Shown here: piece by piece, positions 1-6,823 of the stretch
Position numbering within the stretch: position 1 is the first letter of the stretch
Layout of the letters: every line of letters starts with the position of its first letter
Assembly (NCBI GenBank): GCA_030640385.1
Contig: DAOWJL010000051.1
Location: 1-8,571, forward strand
From: Dehalococcoidia bacterium
GTDB lineage: Bacteria; Chloroflexota; Dehalococcoidia; Dehalococcoidales; G020351185
Length of the DNA: 8,571 nt
Direction of reading: 5' to 3'
The notes under the pieces: generated by a model
What the model was told of the DNA's origin: nothing
What the model saw: the letters and a program-made list of their open reading frames with translations, nothing else
The model's database searches: none
Program-made: the position numbers and the translations under genes

Positions 1-456
1 GGTAAAGCAGAAATATTAAGACATGGCGATGATGTCGCTATACTTGCTCTCGGAATTACTGTAGAACCTGCCCTTGAAGCCGCCCGGGAACTATTAAACA
101 AAGGGATTGAGGCTACAGTTGTAAACAGTCGTTTCGTCAAACCCCTTGACTCCAAACTTATAACGGAAATTGCCTGCCGGATTAAATATATTGTCACTGT
201 CGAGGAGAACGTGCTCAGTGGTGGCTTCGGCAGCAGAGTCGTCAGCCTTCTACAACAATCCGGGTTGAGTGATGTTCGGGTGAAGAGCATCAGCATAGCA
301 GATGAGTTTGTTGAGCATGGCACGCAACCTATCCTTCGAGAAAAGTATAACCTGGATGCGAAAGGCATAGTCCGCCAGGCTCTTATTCTATTAAAGGAAA
401 CTGAATCAAATCCACAGCCAGAAATCCAAACAAAGACAAAGGCAACTCTGATATAA
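1..456 (+). CDS. dxs: 1-deoxy-D-xylulose-5-phosphate synthase, C-terminal part (5' end outside window)
   Basis: The reading frame is open from the first base and ends at TAA 454-456, giving 151 visible residues. DXS condenses pyruvate and glyceraldehyde 3-phosphate to 1-deoxyxylulose 5-phosphate in the cytoplasm; it is thiamine diphosphate-dependent and is the first step of the non-mevalonate isoprenoid pathway. The visible part is the C-terminal transketolase-like domain. It opens with GKAEILRHGDDVAILALG, then has RFVKPLD (residues 44-50), TVEENVLSGGFGS (66-78) and DEFVEHGTQ (101-109), all typical of DXS. RFVKPLD and the position of EHG favour DXS over transketolase or the pyruvate dehydrogenase E1 beta subunit. 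The last 18 or so residues, rich in Glu, Gln, Lys and Thr, look like a loose tail. The thiamine-binding N-terminal domains lie upstream and cannot be checked. The gene is separated from pgk by 109 bases, so it may end one transcription unit. Confidence 0.93.
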   Translation, partial: GKAEILRHGDDVAILALGITVEPALEAARELLNKGIEATVVNSRFVKPLDSKLITEIACRIKYIVTVEENVLSGGFGSRVVSLLQQSGLSDVRVKSISIADEFVEHGTQPILREKYNLDAKGIVRQALILLKETESNPQPEIQTKTKATLI

Positions 457-476
457 TATGTTACTATGGATATAGT
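448..476 (+). promoter_or_regulatory. possible sigma70-type promoter before pgk
   Basis: CTGATA (448-453, 4 of 6 to TTGACA) and TATAGT (471-476, 5 of 6 to TATAAT) are separated by exactly 17 bases. Transcription would start near 483, which would place the 511-534 inverted repeat in the leader RNA. The -35 box overlaps the last codons of dxs. Such matches are common by chance, so this is only a candidate. Confidence 0.3.
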
Positions 477-510
477 ATCTATCGAACATAGCAAAAGCCG
501 AACTTCATAC

Positions 511-534
511 ATCAGGTGTATCCATACACCTGAT
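511..534. promoter_or_regulatory. perfect 11-bp inverted repeat upstream of pgk (operator or RNA hairpin)
   Basis: ATCAGGTGTAT (511-521) and ATACACCTGAT (524-534) are exact reverse complements separated by CC. As DNA this looks like a dimeric-repressor operator. As RNA it forms a 10-bp stem with a TCCA loop. No run of T follows, so it is not a classical intrinsic terminator. It lies 31 bases before the pgk start codon and immediately before a second palindrome, at 537-546. The symmetry is seen directly; the regulatory role is inferred. Confidence 0.6.
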
Positions 535-536
535 AC

Positions 537-546
537 CTTATATAAG
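537..546. repeat. 10-bp perfect palindrome CTTATATAAG
   Basis: CTTATATAAG is its own reverse complement and starts two bases after the 511-534 dyad. CCTTA (536-540) could instead pair with TAAGG (555-559), which overlaps the AAGGA ribosome binding site of pgk. Alternative pairings in the leader are therefore possible, but the stems are short and AT-rich. Confidence 0.4.
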
Positions 547-565
547 CCCGCATTTAAGGATATAA

Positions 566-1780
566 ATGGATAAGCTGACCATAAGAGATGTAGAGGTTAA
601 TGGTAAAAGGGTTCTGGTAAGGGTTGACTTTAATGTCCCGCTGGATTACATAACCGGGGACATCACAGACGACAGCCGTATTAAGGCAACGCTTCCCACC
701 ATTGATTACCTTACTGAAAACGGCGCCAGGGTAATTTTATGTTCCCATCTGGGGCGGCCCGGGGGTAAGGTTGTCGATGAATTGAGCCTGGCTGTTGTTG
801 CCAAGCGCCTTTCTCAAATACTGAGGCAGACAGTAGAGATTACCGGCGACTGTGTCGGCCCCGAAGTCGAAGAAAAAGTGGCCGGTTTGAAAAACGGCGA
901 TGTTTTGCTTCTGGAAAATCTGCGCTTTCACGACGAAGAGGAAAAAGGCAGCACCTCATTTGCCAGAGCGCTATCCCGGCTGGGTGATATATTTGTTAAC
1001 GACGCCTTCGGCACCTCTCATCGATCTCACGCTTCTATAGTCGGCTTTACCCGTTACCTGCCTGCAGTATCCGGTTTATTGCTGGAAAAGGAGATTAACT
1101 CATTAGGCAGTGTGCTCGAAAATCCGTTACATCCCTTTGGTGTGCTCCTTGGCGGCGCCAAGGTAAGTGACAAGGTTGGTATGCTGGATAATATTATGGA
1201 TAAAGTGGACTCTATTATCATCGGCGGCGGTATGGCAGCCACTTTTTTAAAAGCTAAGTCTTATGATGTGGAGTTGTCCTTGATAGATGATTCAGTTGAT
1301 ACCGCTGTCGATTTAATAGAAAAGGCATCAAACAATGGTGTGCAGCTTATACTACCCGATGATATACTTGTCGCCGGTAAAATCAGCAACCGTGCCAGAG
1401 TAAAAAACATTTCAATAGAAGATATCCCCAAGGATAAACGCATTGTAGATATCGGGGCTCTAACCATAAGTAACTTCACAAAAGAGCTTGAAAAGTGCCG
1501 AACGGTCTTCTGGAATGGACCTATGGGTATATACGAGATTGCCAGGGTCAGTGAGGGAACCAGAGCAATGGCAAATAACCTAGCCAACCTGAATGCTACC
1601 ACCATTATCGGTGGCGGCTCTACTGCCGAGATAGTAACCGAAATGAAACTGGCCGAAAAAATGACCTTTGTATCAACCGGTGGTGGCGCCTCGCTTAGAT
1701 TCCTGAGTGGAGAAACTTTACCCGGAGTTGAGGTATTGCTGGATAAAAAGACCGCTATCAAACCAACAGGCAGCCTTTAA
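566..1780 (+). CDS. pgk: phosphoglycerate kinase
   Basis: This cytoplasmic enzyme transfers a phosphate from 1,3-bisphosphoglycerate to ADP, giving 3-phosphoglycerate and ATP (reversible). The 404 residues match the usual length of about 390-420. The N-terminal, substrate-binding domain has RVDFNVP (19-25), HLGRP (61-65), ENLRF (117-121) and DAFGTSHRSHAS (146-157). The C-terminal nucleotide domain has GGAKVSDK (196-203), WNGPMG (316-321), GGGSTAE (349-355) and STGGGAS (370-376). One oddity is that most PGKs read GGGD followed by S or T at the ATP site, and the Asp helps hold Mg-ATP; here Ser352 takes that place. The ATG is preceded by AAGGA (556-560) at five-base spacing. The gene leads a row of closely spaced genes and is followed after 36 bases by the mutase of the next glycolytic step. 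Confidence 0.98.
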   Translation: MDKLTIRDVEVNGKRVLVRVDFNVPLDYITGDITDDSRIKATLPTIDYLTENGARVILCSHLGRPGGKVVDELSLAVVAKRLSQILRQTVEITGDCVGPEVEEKVAGLKNGDVLLLENLRFHDEEEKGSTSFARALSRLGDIFVNDAFGTSHRSHASIVGFTRYLPAVSGLLLEKEINSLGSVLENPLHPFGVLLGGAKVSDKVGMLDNIMDKVDSIIIGGGMAATFLKAKSYDVELSLIDDSVDTAVDLIEKASNNGVQLILPDDILVAGKISNRARVKNISIEDIPKDKRIVDIGALTISNFTKELEKCRTVFWNGPMGIYEIARVSEGTRAMANNLANLNATTIIGGGSTAEIVTEMKLAEKMTFVSTGGGASLRFLSGETLPGVEVLLDKKTAIKPTGSL

Positions 1781-1793
1781 TAGTAATTTACTA
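1781..1793. repeat. short dyad TAGTAA-T-TTACTA in the pgk-apgM gap
   Basis: Two exact 6-base arms flank one T, directly after the pgk stop codon. The site is AT-only apart from one G and one C, has no loop long enough for a stable hairpin, and may be chance. It is noted because it makes up a third of the 36-base gap. Confidence 0.2.
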
Positions 1794-1816
1794 TAAACGG
1801 AGAGTAATTATTAAAT

Positions 1817-3022
1817 ATGGATAATCTTGATTTAACTAAAGCATTATCAAGACCCTCTGCAAGTAAAATCGTGATGCTTGTTATCGATGGGCTTGGTGGC
1901 ATACCAGACCCTGATACTGGTAAAACCGAACTGGAGACCGCCCATACCCCCAACCTTGATGCACTGGCAGCCAGAGGGATATGCGGTCTCAGTGAGCCGA
2001 TAGGTCCTGGGATAACTCCCGGCAGCGCACCGGGGCACCTGGCTCTTTTTGGTTATGACCCGCTTATCTTTCAAATCGGGCGCGGCATACTCGAAGCTCT
2101 GGGTATTGGCCTTGACCTTGAGCCGGGAGATATAGCTGCCCGTGGCAATTTCTGCACTATAGATAAAGACGGGCTGGTTATCGACCGCCGCGCAGGCCGT
2201 ATTTCGACAGAAGAGAGCAGCAAGCTCTGCCAACTACTTGATGGAATCGAGATAGACAGAGTTAAGGCTATAATCCGCCCGGTTAAAGAGCACCGTCTGG
2301 TCGTTATCTTTCGAGGTGATGGCCTCAATGCTGATATAAGCGATTCAGACCCGCAACAAACAAGGGTAACCACCAGGGATATTGTAGCCCTCAATCAGCA
2401 AGCCAGTCACACAGCTGATATTACCAACCGCTTTGTAGCCCGGGCAAGGGAAATCCTGGCCGGTCACCACCCGGCAAATATGATTCTGCTTCGTGGATTC
2501 TCAAAGAAGCCTCAGTTCCCCACTGTGACCGATATTTACAAATTAAAAGCGGCGGCAATTACCACCTACCCGATGTACCGCGGGCTGGCTAAAACAATCG
2601 GCATGGAGATTTTAAAAACAGGGCAAACAATGGAAGATGAATTGCTGACACTGAAGCGTAACTTTAAACAATACGACTTCTTCTTTATACATATAAAAGA
2701 AACCGATGCCGCCGGCGAGGACGGCGATTTCAACAGAAAGGTCACCTCACTGGAGCATATAGACAGGTTACTGCCAGGCTTGACAAACCTTGAACCCGAT
2801 GTCATCGTTGTTGCCGGAGACCATTCGACGCCGGCTATACTCAAGGGACATAGCTGGCATCCTGTGCCTGTCCTGCTGTATTCCAGGTATTGCCGCCCCG
2901 ATGGGGTTGACCGGTTTTCAGAACAAGCCTGCATTGCTGGCGGATTAGGGAGAATACCGGCAACCGATATAATGCTGCTGGCAATGGCTAACGCCTTGAA
3001 ACTGGATAAATTTGGTGCTTAA
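1817..3022 (+). CDS. apgM: cofactor-independent phosphoglycerate mutase, archaeal type (ApgM)
   Basis: It interconverts 3-phosphoglycerate and 2-phosphoglycerate without 2,3-bisphosphoglycerate. It belongs to the alkaline phosphatase superfamily but to the ApgM branch, first defined in archaea, not to GpmI. At 401 residues it has ApgM length (GpmI is about 510). Visible landmarks are the first metal-binding Asp in VIDGLGG (D24), TAHTPNLDALAARG (41-54), the phosphoserine site in GITPGSAPGHLALFGYDP (S70), KETDAAGEDGD (294-304), the metal pair in GDHSTP (D335, H336) and GHSWHPVP (H345, H348). The position of the metal-binding His in the DxxxH motif of GpmI is Glu301 here. I recall Glu in other ApgM proteins but cannot check. 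A GGAGAG (1799-1804) lies 12 bases before the ATG, slightly far, but TAA at 1805 excludes a longer frame. Confidence 0.94.
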   Translation: MDNLDLTKALSRPSASKIVMLVIDGLGGIPDPDTGKTELETAHTPNLDALAARGICGLSEPIGPGITPGSAPGHLALFGYDPLIFQIGRGILEALGIGLDLEPGDIAARGNFCTIDKDGLVIDRRAGRISTEESSKLCQLLDGIEIDRVKAIIRPVKEHRLVVIFRGDGLNADISDSDPQQTRVTTRDIVALNQQASHTADITNRFVARAREILAGHHPANMILLRGFSKKPQFPTVTDIYKLKAAAITTYPMYRGLAKTIGMEILKTGQTMEDELLTLKRNFKQYDFFFIHIKETDAAGEDGDFNRKVTSLEHIDRLLPGLTNLEPDVIVVAGDHSTPAILKGHSWHPVPVLLYSRYCRPDGVDRFSEQACIAGGLGRIPATDIMLLAMANALKLDKFGA

Positions 3023-3026
3023 GATA

Positions 3027-3788
3027 ATGAGAACACCGCTTATTGCCGCTAACTGGAAGATGAGCACCACTGTCAGCGAAGCGATTGATCTGGTCAATAA
3101 AATACTTGGTACCCTTGACCGGATAGATGGCGTTGAAAAGGTTATCTGTCCGCCTTTTATCTCCCTGGCAGCGGTGGAGAAAATTATAAGGGATAGTTCA
3201 CTGAAACTGGGCGCCCAGAACATGCACTTCGAGGAAAAGGGCGCTTACACCGGCGAAATCTCTCCCTTAATGCTGGCTGGCTTATGCCAGTTCGTTATAA
3301 TAGGCCACTCCGAACGAAGGCAGTACTTTAACGAAACAGACGCAATAATAAACAAAAAGATAAAAACAGCGCTTAGGTTTAATATAAAACCTATTTTATG
3401 TATCGGTGAGAAGCTTGATGACAATGAGGCGGGCAGGACATCAGATATAGTAAGCCGCCAGCTGGAATCAGCCCTAGCTGGTGTAGACAGCCTGAATAAA
3501 ACCGCTATAGCTTATGAGCCTATCTGGGCAATAGGTACCGGCAGGTCAGCCACCGGCAAACAAGCCAATGAAACGATAAGCTTTATACGCCAGAGGATTG
3601 CCGCTCTATATAGCAAAGAAACTGCCAATAATATACGAATTTTGTATGGCGGTAGTGTTACCGCCGAAAATATTACTGAATTTATCAGACAGCCAGAGAT
3701 AGACGGCGCCCTTGTCGGCGGCGCCAGCCTGAAGGCAGAACAATTCACAGGCATTGTAAGACAAACCGCAGAATTTATTGGTAGCTAA
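3027..3788 (+). CDS. tpiA: triosephosphate isomerase
   Basis: TIM interconverts dihydroxyacetone phosphate and glyceraldehyde 3-phosphate; the latter feeds glycolysis and also DXS. From ATG 3027 the protein has 253 residues, normal for a TIM barrel. Catalytic residues are visible: N9 and K11 in AANWKM, H94 in IIGHSERR and E164 in YEPIWAIGTG, followed by the flexible loop 6 (165-175). Phosphate-binding GGS (208-210) and GG (231-232) are present. The frame is open to a TTG at 3012, which would add MVLKI and overlap apgM by 11 bases. ATG 3027 is preferred because the protein then starts MRTPLIAANWKM, as in most TIMs, and lies four bases after the apgM stop. No good ribosome binding site precedes it, so translational coupling to apgM is likely. 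Confidence 0.96.
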   Translation: MRTPLIAANWKMSTTVSEAIDLVNKILGTLDRIDGVEKVICPPFISLAAVEKIIRDSSLKLGAQNMHFEEKGAYTGEISPLMLAGLCQFVIIGHSERRQYFNETDAIINKKIKTALRFNIKPILCIGEKLDDNEAGRTSDIVSRQLESALAGVDSLNKTAIAYEPIWAIGTGRSATGKQANETISFIRQRIAALYSKETANNIRILYGGSVTAENITEFIRQPEIDGALVGGASLKAEQFTGIVRQTAEFIGS

Positions 3789-3802
3789 TTAAATACGATC
3801 AG

Positions 3803-4720
3803 ATGAACAACCTGATAGCTATCGTTGGACCCACCGGTGTCGGCAAGAGCCGGCTAGCCCTTCGTCTGGCTCATAAATTCAATGGAGAGATAGTCAGTGC
3901 TGACAGCCGGCAGATATATCGCTACATGGATATCGGCACTGCCAAACCCGACAGGCAGGAACTCTCCCTCGTCCCGCATCATCTTGTTGACATAATCAAC
4001 CCGGATGAGCTTTTCAGCCTAGCTCAATATCAACAGCTAGCCAGCAAAGCTATTTATACTATTTACCAGCGCCAGAAACTTCCGCTATTGATTGGTGGCA
4101 GCGGACAGTATCTATGGTCTGTGGTAGAAGGCTGGGAAATACCAAAGGTAGCGCCTGACCCGGATCTAAGATACAAACTGGAGGAAAAGGCGGCCAGGGG
4201 TGGCGGCGAAGAACTATACCGCGAACTCTTAATGCGCGACCCCATAGCCGCCAAAAGGGTTGACCGCCGTAATATACGCCGTGTCATCAGAGCGCTTGAG
4301 GTAAGTAAAACCAAAAATCAACCCCTGCACCGCAAACCAGAAAAGTCAACACCCTATAATGTCCTCATCATAGGCTTGACGATGGATAGAGCCGAACTAT
4401 ACCGCAGGATAGATTCCAGGATTGACAGCATGGTAGAACGGGGATTGGTGGAAGAAGTAAAAAAGCTGATTAATATGGGCTATAACCTTGACCTGTCGTC
4501 AATGTCGAGCATTGGCTATCGGCAGATTGGAGAGTTTCTCGAAGGCAAAGCAATCCTTGAAGCAGCAATTCAGCAAATCAAGTTCGAAAGCCATCGTCTT
4601 GTCCGCCAGCAGTATAACTGGTTTAGCCCAAAAGATGATAGAATAAGGTGGTTTGACGTGCAAAACAGTATAGAACCCGAGGTTGCGACGTTAGTAGATA
4701 GATTTATAAAAGAGGCTTAG
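3803..4720 (+). CDS. miaA: tRNA dimethylallyltransferase
   Basis: MiaA transfers a dimethylallyl group from dimethylallyl diphosphate to N6 of A37 in tRNAs that read codons beginning with U. This is the first step of i6A/ms2i6A formation, which steadies codon-anticodon pairing. The 305 residues are the typical length. Landmarks: P-loop GPTGVGKS (9-16), SADSRQIYRYMDIGTAKP (32-49), GGSGQYL (98-104) at the prenyl and tRNA site, RRNIRRVIRALEV (155-167), SIGYRQIGEF (236-245) and the RQQYNWF segment (268-274). The start codon lies 14 bases after the tpiA stop and lacks an obvious ribosome binding site. Dimethylallyl diphosphate comes from the pathway opened by the nearby dxs. In E. coli miaA also lies near hflX; here dapF and dapL lie between them. 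Confidence 0.97.
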   Translation: MNNLIAIVGPTGVGKSRLALRLAHKFNGEIVSADSRQIYRYMDIGTAKPDRQELSLVPHHLVDIINPDELFSLAQYQQLASKAIYTIYQRQKLPLLIGGSGQYLWSVVEGWEIPKVAPDPDLRYKLEEKAARGGGEELYRELLMRDPIAAKRVDRRNIRRVIRALEVSKTKNQPLHRKPEKSTPYNVLIIGLTMDRAELYRRIDSRIDSMVERGLVEEVKKLINMGYNLDLSSMSSIGYRQIGEFLEGKAILEAAIQQIKFESHRLVRQQYNWFSPKDDRIRWFDVQNSIEPEVATLVDRFIKEA

Positions 4721-4727
4721 TTATTTG
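4711..4727 (+). promoter_or_regulatory. ribosome binding site and TTG start of dapF
   Basis: AGAGG at 4711-4715, inside the last codons of miaA, precedes TTG 4725-4727 by nine bases. It decides the start: the protein then begins MNFTKLQSAGNDF, which is the conserved N-terminus of DapF, and no ATG is available nearby in frame. Confidence 0.7.
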
Positions 4728-5585
4728 AATTTTACAAAATTACAGAGCGCCGGCAATGACTTCGTACTTATAGAAGCTGTCGGTATAGAAAAAGAATGGC
4801 CGCAGCTAGCCAGGGCTATCTGTCGGCGGCACTTTGGCGTTGGCGCCGATGGCTTAATACTTATGGTACCTTCCGAAATCGCAGATATCGGCATGCATAT
4901 ATTCAATGCAGATGGCTCTGAAGCTGAAGCCTGCGGTAACGGGCTGAGGTGCCTTACCAGGTACGCTGCCAATAGGGGATTTGTTAATAACGAGGCTGGC
5001 GAGGTAACTATCGAGACTATTGCCGGTTTGAGGAAAGCCAGACAATTCACAACAACGGGCAATGAAACGAAGATTCAGGTGGGTATGGGTAAGCCCGAAT
5101 TTGATGCCGGCAAAATCCCGGTGGCTGTAGTGCCGGGTAGAGGAAAGGTACTTGACATAAAACTTATAACAGAATATCCGGTTATTATTGATAATAAAGA
5201 GCTTCTGTTATGCTTCCTTGCTATGGGTAACCCGCATGCAGTTTATTTCCAGCAGCAGCCGGTAGCCGAATTTCCACTATCCCGCATCGGGCCGGCAGTT
5301 GAAATGCATGAACTTTTTCCCAACCGGGTTAATTTCGAGGTAGCAAAGGTAATCAATCGCAAGCTTATAGAAGTGCGGGTATGGGAAAGGGGAGTTGGTG
5401 AAACCCTCGCCTGTGGTAGCGGCGCCTGTTCGGTAGCTATAACTGGCCAGATGCTGGATTACACAGACAATCCGGTGGCGGTAAAGCTACCGGGTGGCAC
5501 GCTTGAGGTTGATTGGGATAGGGCAGGGGAGGTTCTGCTCAGCGGTCCTGCCGAAATAGTTTTTAGCGGAGAATGGCCGGATTAA
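4725..5585 (+). CDS. dapF: diaminopimelate epimerase
   Basis: DapF converts LL-diaminopimelate to meso-diaminopimelate without a cofactor, using two cysteines as acid and base. The product is the precursor of lysine and of peptidoglycan where the cell has it. The 286 residues are near family length. The two halves of the pseudo-symmetric fold each supply a cysteine: C70 in NADGSEAEACGNGLRC and C230 in ERGVGETLACGSGACS. H171 (MGNPHAV) and E221 (ERGVGET) match the assisting His and Glu of the E. coli enzyme. The N-terminus KLQSAGNDF is the usual substrate-binding start. Translation starts at TTG, four bases after the miaA stop. It is followed by the aminotransferase that makes its substrate. 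Confidence 0.97.
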   Translation: MNFTKLQSAGNDFVLIEAVGIEKEWPQLARAICRRHFGVGADGLILMVPSEIADIGMHIFNADGSEAEACGNGLRCLTRYAANRGFVNNEAGEVTIETIAGLRKARQFTTTGNETKIQVGMGKPEFDAGKIPVAVVPGRGKVLDIKLITEYPVIIDNKELLLCFLAMGNPHAVYFQQQPVAEFPLSRIGPAVEMHELFPNRVNFEVAKVINRKLIEVRVWERGVGETLACGSGACSVAITGQMLDYTDNPVAVKLPGGTLEVDWDRAGEVLLSGPAEIVFSGEWPD

Positions 5586-5598
5586 GAATATTTAAGAC

Positions 5599-5613
5599 GA
5601 GGTTATTGAAATG
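5599..5613 (+). promoter_or_regulatory. ribosome binding site and ATG start of the dapL-like gene
   Basis: GAGG (5599-5602) precedes ATG 5611 by eight bases. A second in-frame ATG at 5617 lies 14 bases from GAGG and is therefore the less likely start. Confidence 0.6.
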
Positions 5614-6798
5614 AGAATGTCTAAGAGGATGGAAAATTTACAACCCTATCTTTTTGTAGAAATTAATAAGAAGATTGCCGAGAGAAAAGCAAGAGGCGAA
5701 GAAGTTATCAGCTTCGCCATTGGTGACCCGGACCTGCCAACCCCCGAGCATGTAATTGATAAACTGTGCCAGGCGGCGCAAGAACCAGCCAATCACCGTT
5801 ACCCGGAGACAGCCGGTCTGCCCGAACTGCGCCAGGCGATAGCCGACTGGTATCATAAACGCTTTGGAGTCTCCCTTGATCCCGGCAGTGAAGTGTTACC
5901 CCTTATCGGCTCAAAGGAGGGTATCGGACATATCGCCCTGTGTATTATAGGTGATGGGGATATCACCCTGGTACCAGACCCGGCATACCCGGTTTATTCG
6001 ATAAGCACTATGCTGGCTGGTGGTCAAACTTACCATCTACCGCTTACCGCTGGTAACAACTTTCTTCCTGATCTTGATGCTATACCACAGGAAATAGTCA
6101 ATAAGGCAAAATTGATGTGGTTAAACTACCCCAACAACCCCACAAGCGCTGTCGCCAATATTGATTTCTTTAACAGGGTTGTCCAATTTGCTCGGCGGCA
6201 TTCAATAGCCGTCTGTCATGACTGCCCGTATTCAGAGGTATCATTCGATGGCTACCGACCGGTTAGTTTCCTACAGGCGGATGGTACACGAGAGGTTGGG
6301 ATTGAGTTCCATTCTCTTTCCAAAAGCTATAATATGGCCGGCTGGCGGATAGGAATGGCTGTCGGTAATGCTGATATGATAGACGCCCTGATGAGGGTCA
6401 AATCAAACCTGGATTCGGGAGTGCCTCAGGCTATTCAATACGCCGCCATTGAAGCTCTTAACGGACCCCAGAACTGTATTGCTGAACATAATGCTATTTA
6501 CCAGAGACGCCGCGACCTGATTATTGAGATGCTTAGCGATATGGGGCTTGAAGTTCAACCGCCTAAGGCGAGTCTTTACGTCTGGGCTAAAGTACCCGAA
6601 GGCTATACTTCTGTGGAATTTGCAAATGACCTTCTTGAGCAGGTCGGCGTCGTCGTAATCCCGGGTACAGGTTATGGTAAATATGGTGAAGGTTATGTAC
6701 GGCTATCCCTTACCATCCCTGATGCGGCACTTGTCAATGGATTATCCCGTCTGGCTGGCTGGCACGATACCAAGAGACCCTTCAAGCCTAAAAAGTAA
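5611..6798 (+). CDS. dapL: LL-diaminopimelate aminotransferase (class I/II, PLP-dependent)
   Basis: Fold-type I aminotransferase of 395 residues, full length. DapL forms LL-diaminopimelate from tetrahydrodipicolinate with glutamate as amino donor, bypassing the succinyl or acetyl intermediates of DapD, DapC and DapE. Visible residues: GDPDLPTP (38-45) near the substrate, YPETAGLPELRQAI (64-77), N176 in NYPNNPTSA, D204 and Y207 in CHDCPYSEV, PLP-binding K238 in SLSKSYNMAGWRIG and carboxylate-binding R364 in YVRLSL. The class assignment is certain from these. The DapL function is inferred from overall resemblance and from its place directly after dapF, whose substrate it would make. An aspartate or other amino-acid aminotransferase is the main alternative. 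The gap to dapF is 25 bases and to hflX 22 bases. Confidence 0.85.
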   Translation: MRMSKRMENLQPYLFVEINKKIAERKARGEEVISFAIGDPDLPTPEHVIDKLCQAAQEPANHRYPETAGLPELRQAIADWYHKRFGVSLDPGSEVLPLIGSKEGIGHIALCIIGDGDITLVPDPAYPVYSISTMLAGGQTYHLPLTAGNNFLPDLDAIPQEIVNKAKLMWLNYPNNPTSAVANIDFFNRVVQFARRHSIAVCHDCPYSEVSFDGYRPVSFLQADGTREVGIEFHSLSKSYNMAGWRIGMAVGNADMIDALMRVKSNLDSGVPQAIQYAAIEALNGPQNCIAEHNAIYQRRRDLIIEMLSDMGLEVQPPKASLYVWAKVPEGYTSVEFANDLLEQVGVVVIPGTGYGKYGEGYVRLSLTIPDAALVNGLSRLAGWHDTKRPFKPKK

Positions 6799-6809
6799 CT
6801 TTACATAAC

Positions 6810-6823
6810 GGGAGGAAGCTATC
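6810..6823 (+). promoter_or_regulatory. strong ribosome binding site before a likely ATC start of hflX
   Basis: GGGAGG (6810-6815) is followed after five bases (AAGCT) by ATC 6821-6823. No ATG, GTG or TTG occurs in any frame from the dapL stop (6798) to about 6903, so nothing canonical can use this site. The coding similarity to HflX begins within a few codons of ATC. Confidence 0.65.

Noticed and set aside
511..534. Intrinsic terminator of dxs
   Set aside because: The stem is strong but no T-tract follows (ACCTTATATAAG), so an operator or leader hairpin is more likely.
1261..1761. 166-codon minus-strand open frame opposite pgk
   Set aside because: It lies wholly within the certain pgk gene, has Ser/Pro-rich low-information sequence typical of an antisense shadow, and matches no family I know.
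1847..2934. Minus-strand open frames opposite apgM
   Set aside because: They overlap a well-supported gene with all expected motifs, and lack ribosome binding sites or recognisable domains.
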